From Saccharothrix violaceirubra (lineage in GTDB: Bacteria > Actinomycetota > Actinomycetes > Mycobacteriales > Pseudonocardiaceae), in the NCBI RefSeq assembly GCF_014203755.1, contig NZ_JACHJS010000001.1:1798001-1862000 (forward strand): 64,000 nucleotides of DNA, given 5' to 3'. How positions within the stretch are numbered: the first letter of the stretch is position 1; every line of letters begins with the position of its first letter. Positions 27,838-35,258 of this stretch are shown one piece after another. Below the pieces are notes generated by a model, which was not told where the DNA came from, did no database searches, and saw nothing but the letters and a program-made list of their open reading frames with translations. A program made the position numbers and the translations under genes.

Positions 27838-28584
27838 GTGAAAGTAAATGATCCGATGACCGGACGGGCTTCATTGGATGGCCGCTTAAGGGTTGATGTC
27901 TGTGCGGGCAGTATTCCGCTATTGACTGGACTTGTCGAACTACTCGACGAGTCGGATTTCATGGTGACCGGCAGACTTGGTGTCGATTCGGCTGTGGAAG
28001 GCGAGGTGCCGGAGTACGAGGTGGATGTGCTCGTAATCGACAGTGGGATACTGGCGGGGAGTGCGACGGCAAACGGGGGCAAATTGCCCTCGATGTTCGG
28101 TAAGCGGGTCGTCGTTCTGGTCGGCGAGTCGGACCCGGAGGCCGTGGCAGCGTTCGTGCGGTCAGGAGTGCGAGCTGTTGTGAGGCGTGACGGGCCTGTG
28201 TCCAGTATTCGTACCGCAATTCTCGCTGCCTACAACGGTGATACATTGATCTCGGGTGCGATCTTGGATCGGGTGGTCGACTTCCTTTCGGCGCCTGTCG
28301 ATCTGTTGTCGTTATCCCATTTTAAGGAACTGACGGCCAGTGAACGTGAGTTATTTTACATGGTCGCAGAAGGGCGGTCGAACGCCGAGATCGCGCGCGT
28401 ACGCTCGATCAGCGTGCGGACTGTCAAATATCATGTTTCGAATATTATGCGGAAGTTGAATCTGCGCAGTCGTGTGGGCATTATTGCGCTCGCGCACAAC
28501 AGTGGCTCCATGCGGGAAACGGTCGGAAGTACAGGGTCGAATCAGGCCCAAAGTACAGGTTTCGATGCGTGCGTCCAGCGATAG
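27838..28584 (+). CDS. Atypical LuxR-family response-regulator-like protein
   Basis: A 248-residue protein. The N-terminal part has a receiver-like layout with an Asp in VDVLVIDSGIL at the phosphorylation position, but the N-terminal acidic pair is missing (RVDVCAGSIPLL). The C-terminal LuxR HTH is clear: LTASERELFYMVAEGRSNAEIARVR and VRTVKYHVSNIMRKLNLRSRVG. A 35-residue unstructured tail follows. Base composition is visibly lower in G+C than the genes to the left. It precedes a secreted peptide gene by 58 bases and is the likely regulator of that cassette. The start is GTG 27838 after GGGGGG. Confidence 0.8.
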   Translation: MKVNDPMTGRASLDGRLRVDVCAGSIPLLTGLVELLDESDFMVTGRLGVDSAVEGEVPEYEVDVLVIDSGILAGSATANGGKLPSMFGKRVVVLVGESDPEAVAAFVRSGVRAVVRRDGPVSSIRTAILAAYNGDTLISGAILDRVVDFLSAPVDLLSLSHFKELTASERELFYMVAEGRSNAEIARVRSISVRTVKYHVSNIMRKLNLRSRVGIIALAHNSGSMRETVGSTGSNQAQSTGFDACVQR

Positions 28585-28642
28585 GCTGGCGATGCCGGTT
28601 GCTACTCGACCGGAACATTCGCTATAGGCTGAAGGAGCTTTC

Positions 28643-29068
28643 GTGCGTAGATTCATCCTGTCGTTGGCGGTGACACTTGGTCTCCTGACCGGGGGCGCCG
28701 GCCTCGCGACGGCCGCAGAGGCGGTCACCACGTCCACTCCGGTCGTTCACGTCGTCAGCCAGCCCAGCACCTCGGGCCCGGTGGACACCGTACCTGGTGC
28801 GACAGGTACGTCTGTGGTCGGTACATCTCCGGGCGTCGACGGCACCGTCCGGCCTGCAGGAGTCGGCCGCTGGATCGTCGAGGCACTCATCAAGCTCGGA
28901 CGAAAGATCTACGACGCTGCGGTCGCTGCGGTAAAGGCGGGCTGGGCTGCTTTCAAGTCGTGGTTCGACTCGTTGCCGTGGTTGATTCGCCAACTGATGC
29001 CGGTCGGCGCAGAAGAACTGTTCCGTGCAATCGCTTGCCACGTTCTGAACCAGCAGTGGGCTTGCTAA
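28643..29068 (+). CDS. Secreted cationic amphipathic peptide, bacteriocin-like candidate
   Basis: A 141-residue protein with a Sec signal peptide (MRRFILSLAVTLGLLTGGAG, cleavage near LATAAEA). A Thr/Ser/Val/Gly-rich propeptide-like stretch (about 28-72) follows, then a C-terminal 68-residue region of amphipathic, Trp-rich helices (GRWIVEALIKLGRKIYDAAV, AGWAAFKSWFDSLPWLI). It ends in a Cys-x8-Cys loop (CHVLNQQWAC, Cys132 and Cys141). GTG start with GAAGGAG five bases before. It is followed by an ABC transporter and a small membrane protein, the layout of a bacteriocin with self-immunity (inference). No homologous family is recognised. Confidence 0.65.
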   Translation: MRRFILSLAVTLGLLTGGAGLATAAEAVTTSTPVVHVVSQPSTSGPVDTVPGATGTSVVGTSPGVDGTVRPAGVGRWIVEALIKLGRKIYDAAVAAVKAGWAAFKSWFDSLPWLIRQLMPVGAEELFRAIACHVLNQQWAC

Positions 29069-29089
29069 TCGATCTACTTCGGTGAGATA

Positions 29090-29122
29090 CCGAGCCCGCC
29101 GAGTCGGCCTCGGCGGGCTCGG
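29090..29122 (+). terminator. Terminator hairpin after the secreted peptide gene
   Basis: CCGAGCCCGCCGAG (29090-29103) pairs perfectly with CTCGGCGGGCTCGG (29109-29122) around TCGGC, 21 bases after the stop codon. It could end or attenuate transcription from the peptide gene into the ABC genes. Confidence 0.75.
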
Positions 29123-29132
29123 TCGATCAGCA

Positions 29133-29170
29133 GGTGGGACTTCGTCGAGGGCCCTCGACGAAGTCCCACC
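29133..29170. promoter_or_regulatory. Perfect 38-bp palindrome before the ABC operon
   Basis: GGTGGGACTTCGTCGAGGG (29133-29151) is followed immediately by its exact reverse complement (29152-29170), with no spacer. A TATACC hexamer at 29185-29190 could be the -10 of the ABC promoter, placing the palindrome over its -35 region. It may be an operator for a dimeric regulator or a second bidirectional terminator. Confidence 0.6.
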
Positions 29171-29216
29171 GAGCCATCGTCGAATATACCTGAGCGCAAC
29201 CACGAGCGAGGACACC

Positions 29217-30137
29217 ATGATCGAGGTCGTAGGTCTCACCAAGGTCTACCAGGGCAGAAATGCGGTCGATGATCTGTCCTTCCAGGTCCGGCCTGGTGTC
29301 GTGACCGGCTTCCTGGGTCCCAACGGGGCGGGCAAGTCGACGACCATGCGTCTCATCCTCGGGCTCGACCGGCCAACCTCCGGATCCGCGACCGTCAACG
29401 GACACGCATATCGGGATTTCGCGCTACCTCTGCGAGAGGTCGGCGCACTGCTGGATGCGCGCTCCGCGCATCCTGGACGCAGCGCGCGTGACCATCTCCG
29501 AATTCTCGCCACCGCCAACGGCATCCCGGCGGTAAGGGTCGACGAAGTTCTCGATCTGGTCGGCCTGCATGACGTTGGCCGCAAACGCATCAAGACCTTC
29601 TCCCTAGGCATGACCCAGCGGTTCGGGCTTGCAGTCGCGTTGCTCGGTGATCCGCCTGTCCTGCTGCTCGACGAACCGCTCAACGGTCTAGATGTGGAGG
29701 GAGTGCACTGGATGCGCAATCTTCTGCGTGAGTTCGCTGAAGAGGGACGGACCGTGCTCGTGTCCTCGCACCTGATGTCGGAGGTCCAGGGAACCGCGAA
29801 GCGAGTCGTCGTGATCGGCGGTGGCCGGTTGATCGCCGACACCGATACCCGCACGTTTATCGAAAGCACCGTCCGGGCCTGCGTCCTGGTCGAGACACCG
29901 TGCGCTGACAAGCTGACCGCGACGTTGGAGTCGGCAGGCGCGACGGTTGAGCGCGCGGAAACTCACAGTTTACGTGTGCACGGACTGTCTCGACGGCAGG
30001 TCGGTGAACTTGCTTTAGGGGCTGGAGTGGTCCTGTATTCGTTGGGTGACGAGGGGTTGTCGTTGGAAGACGCATTTCTTAGTGCGACCAATCGGTTCGT
30101 CGACTATAGGACGAGTGGCGGTGAATACCGTGCCTGA
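29217..30137 (+). CDS. ABC transporter ATP-binding protein of the peptide cassette
   Basis: A 306-residue ATPase of the BcrA/LanF type: Walker A GPNGAGKSTTM, Q-loop region EVGALLDARSAHPGRSARDHL, signature FSLGMTQRFGLA, Walker B LLLDEPLNGLD and H-loop VSSHLMSEV. Its C-terminal extension (about 220-306) is typical of lantibiotic/bacitracin immunity ATPases. It overlaps the permease gene by 17 bases. Together with its position after the secreted peptide this suggests peptide export or self-immunity. Confidence 0.9.
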   Translation: MIEVVGLTKVYQGRNAVDDLSFQVRPGVVTGFLGPNGAGKSTTMRLILGLDRPTSGSATVNGHAYRDFALPLREVGALLDARSAHPGRSARDHLRILATANGIPAVRVDEVLDLVGLHDVGRKRIKTFSLGMTQRFGLAVALLGDPPVLLLDEPLNGLDVEGVHWMRNLLREFAEEGRTVLVSSHLMSEVQGTAKRVVVIGGGRLIADTDTRTFIESTVRACVLVETPCADKLTATLESAGATVERAETHSLRVHGLSRRQVGELALGAGVVLYSLGDEGLSLEDAFLSATNRFVDYRTSGGEYRA

Positions 30138-30882
30138 TCGCCGAGTGATTCGTTTGGTGCGGGCGGAGTGGTTGAAGATCCGCAGTCTGAGGTCGGTGCG
30201 ATGGATTGTGATCGCCTTCGTCCTGCCGACTGTCGCGATCATCGTCGGTCTCGCCCGAACCGGCGGAACTGCGCTTGCACAGTCCACCGAGGTCAGACTT
30301 GCCGCATCGGTGTTGCCTGCGGTCGTCCTCATGCAGATCGCCGTCGCCATAGTCAGCGTGGTCGTTACGGGGTCCGAGTACACTCACGGCGTCATCAGGG
30401 CCTCGCTGACCATGGCACCCCGACGCGGCCTGCTGCTCACGGCGAAGTACGTCGCGGCTGCGGGCTTCGGGTTTCTGGTTGGATTGGTTACGGCTGCGAT
30501 CGCCATCGCGATCACCGCGGTGTTCTCCGACCGGGGCGGAGAGTGGAACGCGGTTCTCATGCGAGCCGGGTTCGGTGCGGGAGCGTATCTTGCCGTCTTG
30601 GCTGTTCTCGCTGCCGCCCTGACGGTTCTTGTGCGAGGGACTGCCACTGCGGTACTGATTGTGATCGCTGTGGTGTACGTGGTACCACTCATTGCCGTTC
30701 CGCTCATACCCGGACTCACCGGCACCGTGGGGGAGTTCTGGCCGACGACCATCGGTCTTACCCTTGTCGCACCGCCGGGGGTGGGAACCGTGCCGCCAGC
30801 CGCCGGGTTCCTGGTGTTCGTTGCGGAGTGTGCGATCCCGGTGATCCTGTCCTGGTTGCTGTTCGACCGTCGTGACGCCTGA
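30121..30882 (+). CDS. ABC-2 type permease of the peptide cassette
   Basis: A 253-residue membrane protein with six hydrophobic segments (WIVIAFVLPTVAIIVGL, VVLMQIAVAIVSVVVTGSEY, YVAAAGFGFLVGLVTAAIAIAITAVF, YLAVLAVLAAALTVLV, AVLIVIAVVYVVPLIAVPLI, AGFLVFVAECAIPVILSWLLF). The loop TGSEYTHGVIRASLTMAPRR is typical of ABC-2/EF-type immunity permeases. I chose GTG 30121; the frame is open 75 bases further upstream, inside the ATPase gene. Confidence 0.88.
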   Translation: MNTVPDRRVIRLVRAEWLKIRSLRSVRWIVIAFVLPTVAIIVGLARTGGTALAQSTEVRLAASVLPAVVLMQIAVAIVSVVVTGSEYTHGVIRASLTMAPRRGLLLTAKYVAAAGFGFLVGLVTAAIAIAITAVFSDRGGEWNAVLMRAGFGAGAYLAVLAVLAAALTVLVRGTATAVLIVIAVVYVVPLIAVPLIPGLTGTVGEFWPTTIGLTLVAPPGVGTVPPAAGFLVFVAECAIPVILSWLLFDRRDA

Positions 30883-30895
30883 ACCGAGAGGAGCC

Positions 30896-31087
30896 ATGAT
30901 GACCAATCGGAGCACCGACCGCTTACCCGTCTCCGCATGGGTGCTCGCCATAGTGGTGACGATCGCAACCAAGTTCCTGCTGAGGTACCTCTACCCAGGC
31001 ATGCCCTGGTACATCTCGACGCTGCTTTCGTTGGTCATCCTGAACGTGGTACTCGGGGTGGCGTGGTTGGTGTTGCGGCGGAAGTGA
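30896..31087 (+). CDS. Small two-helix membrane protein
   Basis: A 63-residue protein with two hydrophobic helices (VSAWVLAIVVTIATKFLL and WYISTLLSLVILNVVLGVAWLVL) and a basic C-terminus LRRK. Strong ribosome-binding site GAGAGGAG (30885-30892). It follows the permease by 13 bases and is probably an accessory or immunity component of the cassette. No family is recognised. Confidence 0.75.
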   Translation: MMTNRSTDRLPVSAWVLAIVVTIATKFLLRYLYPGMPWYISTLLSLVILNVVLGVAWLVLRRK

Positions 31088-31437
31088 AGCACGCGTTCAT
31101 GCGTGGCCGACTTTTCCCGGGTGGGCGGGGATGGTGGGCAGGTATCCAAGATCGACCGATCTGAACGCTCTGCCCGCCGCATGTCAATATCGACGGGTGT
31201 TTGGTCGGTGGGACACACGTCGGCGGCCACCAGGTACGGCCTACCTCGCTGTCATCCAGGGGAGTCCGCAGGTGTTGACGGTGGGAGGTGGGCGGGCGCG
31301 CCGCGTGCGGTGGGCGACGTCCTTCGGCGGGCGGGTGACCCACAGGTACCTGGGAGGTAGAGGGGAGAGTCCGTGGCTAAGTGGTCTGCGCCGTAAGTTC
31401 TTCGGGGGTTGACCTTGCGGATGCCCGTGGGTCGTGA
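31088..31437 (+). other. Intergenic region between the peptide cassette and the IS elements
   Basis: About 350 bases with no supported gene. A short frame ending at 31412 (GRVTHRYLGGRGESPWLSG) has no recognised relative and no good start; it may be the remnant of something cut by rearrangement. No clear IS terminal repeat was found. Confidence 0.35.
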
Positions 31438-31758
31438 TCAAGGTTTGGCGTTGGTCACGTGGAGGTCGCAGACCAGGTCGAAGACTTCTTCGGTGCTGCC
31501 GGTGAACCAGATCTGGTTTTCGTAGCTGTTCGTGCTCGCGACGTAGATGGCCGAGCCCCATCGGTGGGCGGATCCGCCGTAGCGCAGCCGCACCAGCGGC
31601 AGCCGTTCGCCGTCGGTGAGTTCGCCGGTCACGTAGGCGAACTGGCCGTGGTAGCGGGCGTGGACATCGGCCAGTTGAGGCCAGTTGTCCTTGGCATGCG
31701 CCCGCAGCCGCTGGGCGAGGGAATTCTTGGTGGAGTCAGGGATGACGGGCACGGGCAC
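31438..31758 (-). CDS. Conserved hypothetical protein
   Basis: A 106-residue protein beginning MPVPVIPDSTKNSLAQRLRA, followed by WPQLADVHARYHGQFAYVTGEL and LPLVRLRYGGSAHRWGSAIYVAS. Similar small proteins occur widely in actinobacteria, often beside transposase genes, with no known function. It diverges from the IS630-family transposase, with about 100 bases between them. Confidence 0.6.
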   Translation of the reverse strand: MPVPVIPDSTKNSLAQRLRAHAKDNWPQLADVHARYHGQFAYVTGELTDGERLPLVRLRYGGSAHRWGSAIYVASTNSYENQIWFTGSTEEVFDLVCDLHVTNAKP

Positions 31759-31856
31759 ATCGTGCCCGCCCCAGGGCGTGACAGCCCCACCGGCTCGCTC
31801 GCCGGCCAGATCCTCTGGAGATGATCAACGATCACATCGGAGAGCACCCGAAAGGC

Positions 31857-33053
31857 ATGTCTGTGCCCGTCGCCCGCGCACATGAGATCACCCCGACCGC
31901 CTCACAGCGACGGCGGCTCACGAGGCCGGCCTGGTCCCGCACCGCCGCCCACCAGCAGGTCATCCGGGCGCGGATCGTGCTGGACGCCGCCCTCGGCCAC
32001 GCCAACGCCGAGATCTCCCGCCGTCTCAGGGTGACGGTGGATACCGTCCGGACCTGGCGCGGCCGCTACGCCGATCACGGCATGGCCGGGCTGATCGACC
32101 GGCCCCGCTCCGGACGGCCCAGCCGCGTCACACCGTTGCAGGCCGCCGAGATCAAAGCCCTGGCCTGCCGGCCGCCCACGCAGACCGGGGTGCCACTGTC
32201 GAGGTGGAGCTGCCCCGACCTGGCGGCCGAGGCCGTCGCCCAGGGCATCACCACGGCCATCTCCGCCTCCACTGTCCGCAGAATCCTCGCCAGTGATGCG
32301 ATCAAACCCTGGCAGTACCGGTCCTGGATCTTCATCCGCGACCCCGACTTCCGCGCGAAAGCCGCCCGAGTGCTGGACCTCTACGCCCGCGTCTGGGACG
32401 GACAACCGCTGGGCGACAACGACTTCGTCATCAGCGCGGACGAGAAGACCTCCATCCAGGCCCGCTGCCGCTGCCACCCCACCCTCCCTCCGGGAGTTTC
32501 CCGGACCATGCGGGTCAACCACGAGTACGACCGGGGCGGCGCCCTGGCCTACCTGGCCGCCTACGACGTCCACCACGCCCGCGTCATCGGCCTGTGCTGC
32601 GACACCACCGGGATCGACCCGTTCATGGAACTGGCCGAGGAAGTCATGACCCAAGAGCCCTACGCCTCAGCGAAACGAGTGTTCTGGATCGTGGACAACG
32701 GCTCCTCCCACCGAGGGCAGGCCGCCATCGACCGACTCACACGACGGTTCCCGAACGCCGTCATGGTCCACACTCCGGTCCATGCCTCCTGGCTCAACCA
32801 GATCGAGGTCTACTTCTCCATCGTGCAACGCAAAGTCGTCACTCCCAACGACTTCACCGACCTCGACCAGGTCCAGCACCGGCTGACCGACTTCGAACGC
32901 CGCTACAACGCCACCGCCCAGCCGTTCCGATGGAAGTTCACCACCACCGACCTCGACGACCTGCTGACCAGACTCGACCGCCACACACCCGACCAACAGG
33001 AACAACCCGACTTCCCACAGGCCGCGGCAAGTTCAGGCGGTCGTAGCATGTGA
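31857..33053 (+). CDS. IS630-family transposase
   Basis: A 398-residue transposase. Its N-terminal helix-turn-helix is ARIVLDAALGHANAEISRRLRVTVDTVRTW, followed by a Homeodomain-like winged region. The C-terminal DDE domain has Asp in ISADEKTSIQ, Asp in FWIVDNGSSH and Glu in SWLNQIEVYFS. I chose ATG 31857 (MSVPVARAHEITP), the typical family start; ATG 31821 is in frame. The last residues (after FPQAAA) are read from the left end of the adjoining IS30, so the original 3' end and right terminal repeat are lost. The element is therefore probably immobile in cis. Confidence 0.88.
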   Translation: MSVPVARAHEITPTASQRRRLTRPAWSRTAAHQQVIRARIVLDAALGHANAEISRRLRVTVDTVRTWRGRYADHGMAGLIDRPRSGRPSRVTPLQAAEIKALACRPPTQTGVPLSRWSCPDLAAEAVAQGITTAISASTVRRILASDAIKPWQYRSWIFIRDPDFRAKAARVLDLYARVWDGQPLGDNDFVISADEKTSIQARCRCHPTLPPGVSRTMRVNHEYDRGGALAYLAAYDVHHARVIGLCCDTTGIDPFMELAEEVMTQEPYASAKRVFWIVDNGSSHRGQAAIDRLTRRFPNAVMVHTPVHASWLNQIEVYFSIVQRKVVTPNDFTDLDQVQHRLTDFERRYNATAQPFRWKFTTTDLDDLLTRLDRHTPDQQEQPDFPQAAASSGGRSM

Positions 33054-34070
33054 TCTTGGTGTTCGGTGGGGGAGGATTCTCTGTCGTGCGCAGGATGTTG
33101 ACGTTGGCTGATCGGGAGGAGATCTCCCGGGGCCTGGTGGAGTTGTTGGAGTTCAGGGACATCGCCGCCCGGGTCGGTCGGGATGCCTCTGTGGTGTCGC
33201 GTGAGGTGGCCCGTCATGGTGGCCGGGACGGGTATCGGGCGGTGGCGGCCGACGCCGCCGCGGGGGTGGGTCGTTCGCGGCCGAAGGTGATGGCGGTGGA
33301 GCCGTCGGCTCGGACGCGGTCGCGGGTGTGGTCGTTGTTGCGTCGTGGCTGGTCACCGGCCTCGATCGCGGGCCGGTTGGCACGCGGGCACGCGGCCGGG
33401 AACTCTGGTCGGGTGAGTCACGAGGCGATCTACCAGTGGGTCTACGCCCAGCCGGTCGCGACGCTGCGCCGGGAGTTGATCGCGTTGCGCACCGGCCGCA
33501 CGAAACGGACCGGTCCGCGTCCTGCTCCGGCGCCGCGGATCCGGGAGCCCCGCTACATCGACGACCGCCCCGAGGAGGTCGAAGGCCGTGCCGTGCCCGG
33601 TCATTGGGAGGGGGATCCGGTGATCGGGAAGGGCGGCGAGTCGGCGGTGGCGACCCTGGTGGAACGCACCAGCCGGTTCCTGATCCTGGTGCCGCTGACG
33701 GGGCGGGACTCACTGTCGGTGACTCAGGCGGTCGTCGCCGCCGTCGGTGATCTCCCGACCACGGTGAAGCGGTCGTTGACGTGGGACTGCGGGTCGGAAA
33801 TGGCTCTACACCGCGATGTCACGGCGACAGGGCTGCCGGTGTTCTTCGCCCACCCGCACTCACCCTGGGAACGCGGCAGCAACGAGAACCTCAGCCGGAT
33901 CGTGCGCGAGTACCTGCCCAAAGGCGTCGGGATCACCAGCGACCCGACCTACCTCGCCGCCATCGCCGCGGAGATCAACGACCGACCCCGTAAACTCCAC
34001 GACTGGAAGAAGCCGAGCGAGGTATTCACCGAACTCCTCGAAGCAGATGCTTCCACCGCCTGAACCTGCC
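33026..34070 (+). mobile_element. IS30-family insertion sequence
   Basis: The element is bounded by 22-bp imperfect inverted repeats: GGCAAGTTCAGGCGGTCGTAGC at 33026-33047 and, on the opposite strand, GGCAGGTTCAGGCGGTGGAAGC at 34070-34049 (three mismatches). Its length is about 1045 bp. The left end lies in the 3' end of the IS630 transposase and the right end abuts codon 41 of a lipoprotein gene. The two flanks come from different genes, so this is not a simple insertion. Confidence 0.85.
33086..34063 (+). CDS. IS30-family transposase
   Basis: A 325-residue transposase. The N-terminal HTH is LADREEISRGLVELLEFRDIAARVGRDASVVSREVARHGG. The middle has RWSP-type LLRRGWSPASIAGRLA and ISHEAIYQWVYA (here VSHEAIYQWVYA). 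The catalytic domain has the first Asp in GHWEGDPVIGK, the second in LTWDCGSEMA and the Glu in PWERGSNENLSRIVREYLPKG. I chose GTG 33086, preceded by GGGAGGA. The frame is intact, so the element may be active. Confidence 0.9.
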   Translation: MRRMLTLADREEISRGLVELLEFRDIAARVGRDASVVSREVARHGGRDGYRAVAADAAAGVGRSRPKVMAVEPSARTRSRVWSLLRRGWSPASIAGRLARGHAAGNSGRVSHEAIYQWVYAQPVATLRRELIALRTGRTKRTGPRPAPAPRIREPRYIDDRPEEVEGRAVPGHWEGDPVIGKGGESAVATLVERTSRFLILVPLTGRDSLSVTQAVVAAVGDLPTTVKRSLTWDCGSEMALHRDVTATGLPVFFAHPHSPWERGSNENLSRIVREYLPKGVGITSDPTYLAAIAAEINDRPRKLHDWKKPSEVFTELLEADASTA

Positions 34071-34193
34071 CTGGGCTGTCGTTCCTTGGCTGGTGGCGGC
34101 GGTGGGAGTGCCCTCAGTGGTGGACTTCGAGCATGCGGAGAAAATCATGATGGAGACAGCGGCGAGGGTCGCCGCCCCGAGCTTGCTGTTCAC
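34071..34193 (-). pseudogene. N-terminal fragment of a DUF3558-type lipoprotein gene, cut by IS30
   Basis: The fragment starts at GTG 34193 and keeps exactly 41 codons (MNSKLGAATLAAVSIMIFSA, then CSKSTTEGTP and on to GTTAQ) before the IS30 right end. It is nearly identical to the start of the intact lipoprotein genes at 34200, 38585 and 39188, including the lipobox FSAC. The rest of the gene is not on the other side of the IS. Confidence 0.88.
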
Positions 34194-34199
34194 AGTGGG

Positions 34200-34799
34200 T
34201 CAGCCGCCCAGATTCCCGATGATGATCGCGGCTAGGCGTTCCGAAGCCTGGCAGGATTTGCCGGTCTTTGCGGTGTCTTCGACGCCCAGGGTGACTTGGG
34301 CGAAGATGGCGTCTTTGCTTGAGGTCTTGACTCCGGTTCCGCAATCGAGGGTACCGTCGGTGTTGTCGGTACTGTAAGCATCGCGGCCGGCTACGGTCGT
34401 GGTCTTGAAAACCGGATCGTCTTTGACGTTCTCGATCATTGATTCCAGGGTGTTTCCCCTGGTGACCAGTGACAGGGCATAGGTGTTGTCCCTGGTGGGG
34501 TTCTGTGCCGACCAGGTGCAGGTGGGTCCGAGGGGGCCTTTCCCGGGTTCGCCTGGTTTGAGGTTTCCAAGTGTGGCGAGTTGGTCGGGTTTGATCAGGT
34601 CGCAGGGTTTGTCGGCGTACCTGGTGATGTCCAGGTCGTTGCCGGTGGGCTGCTTGTCCCCGCTGGAAGATGTGGTTTGGGCGGTCGTTCCCCGACCGGT
34701 GGCGGGGGTGGGGGTGCCGTCGGTGGTGGACTTTGAGCACGCGGAGAACATCATGATGGAGACTGCGGCGAGGGCCGCCACCCCGAGCTTGCTCTTCAC
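34200..34799 (-). CDS. DUF3558-family lipoprotein, block 1
   Basis: A 199-residue lipoprotein. Signal peptide and lipobox MMFSAC (Cys21), a Thr/Pro linker, then a DUF3558 domain beginning LDITRYADKPCDLIKPDQLATLG and containing PTCTWSAQNPTRDNTYALSL, AYSTDNTDGTLDCGTGV and the end CQASERLAAIIIGNLGG. There are four conserved Cys. DUF3558 lipoproteins are frequent in Pseudonocardiaceae near ESX-type genes; their function is unknown. It follows the helical T7SS-like gene by six bases and belongs to a tandemly duplicated set. Confidence 0.88.
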   Translation of the reverse strand: MKSKLGVAALAAVSIMMFSACSKSTTDGTPTPATGRGTTAQTTSSSGDKQPTGNDLDITRYADKPCDLIKPDQLATLGNLKPGEPGKGPLGPTCTWSAQNPTRDNTYALSLVTRGNTLESMIENVKDDPVFKTTTVAGRDAYSTDNTDGTLDCGTGVKTSSKDAIFAQVTLGVEDTAKTGKSCQASERLAAIIIGNLGG

Positions 34800-34805
34800 G
34801 GTGGA

Positions 34806-35258
34806 TCAGCCCTTCAGTCCATGCTCAGCGACGCGTTCAGTCGCTTCGTACTGGCGCAGTGCCGCTTCGATGTTTTCGATGGTCTTCTTCAGTGCTTTGC
34901 GCGCTTGGTCGTTCGCCCAAGCGTAGCCTCCGGGGTCGGTGCCAGCGGCTTTGCGGATCGCGAGTGTCGCGAAGCCACTGTACAAGTCCTTGCCCGGAGA
35001 TTCCGTTTGCCTGAGCCGATCTGCTTCCTGCGCAAGCTTGGTCAGCTTGTCCAGGGCGGCGTACAGCCCGTCGATGAGCTTGCGGGCCTGGGCGGGGTCG
35101 ACGCTGAACTTCGTCTGGGTTCCGACCAAGGAGCTGCCGGCTGCGCCGCCGGTCACTGTCTCGGCTATGAAGTCGACCTTGCCGCCGCCGCCGTCCGCCT
35201 CGCGCACCGCCGTGCTCTCCTCGACGTCATGACCATGACTACGTCTCGATGATGGCAT
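34806..35258 (-). CDS. Helical T7SS-substrate-like protein, block 1
   Basis: About 150 residues. The conserved part begins VREADGGGGKVDFIAETVTG, continues QTKFSVDPAQARKLIDGL and two long helices, and ends IEAALRQYEATERVAEHGLKG. FSVDP...L resembles PE/WXG-type helical hairpins, and YEATE fits the general type VII secretion signal YxxxD/E. The paralogue at 39794 starts MVMTVEGS; here one base is missing near the start (ATGACGTCGAG instead of ATGACGGTCGAG), so this copy must start at ATG 35258 (MPSSRRSHGHD) or at an internal GTG. Function is inferred only. Confidence 0.6.
   Translation of the reverse strand: MPSSRRSHGHDVEESTAVREADGGGGKVDFIAETVTGGAAGSSLVGTQTKFSVDPAQARKLIDGLYAALDKLTKLAQEADRLRQTESPGKDLYSGFATLAIRKAAGTDPGGYAWANDQARKALKKTIENIEAALRQYEATERVAEHGLKG

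Noticed and set aside
29082..29216. Extended N-terminus of the ABC ATPase reading through the 38-bp palindrome
   Set aside because: The ATPase domain begins at ATG 29217; the extension translates the inverted repeats and has no conservation pattern.
31438..34070. Composite transposon or integrative element
   Set aside because: No paired IS copies, integrase or attachment sites were seen; the IS630 and IS30 elements are of different families.
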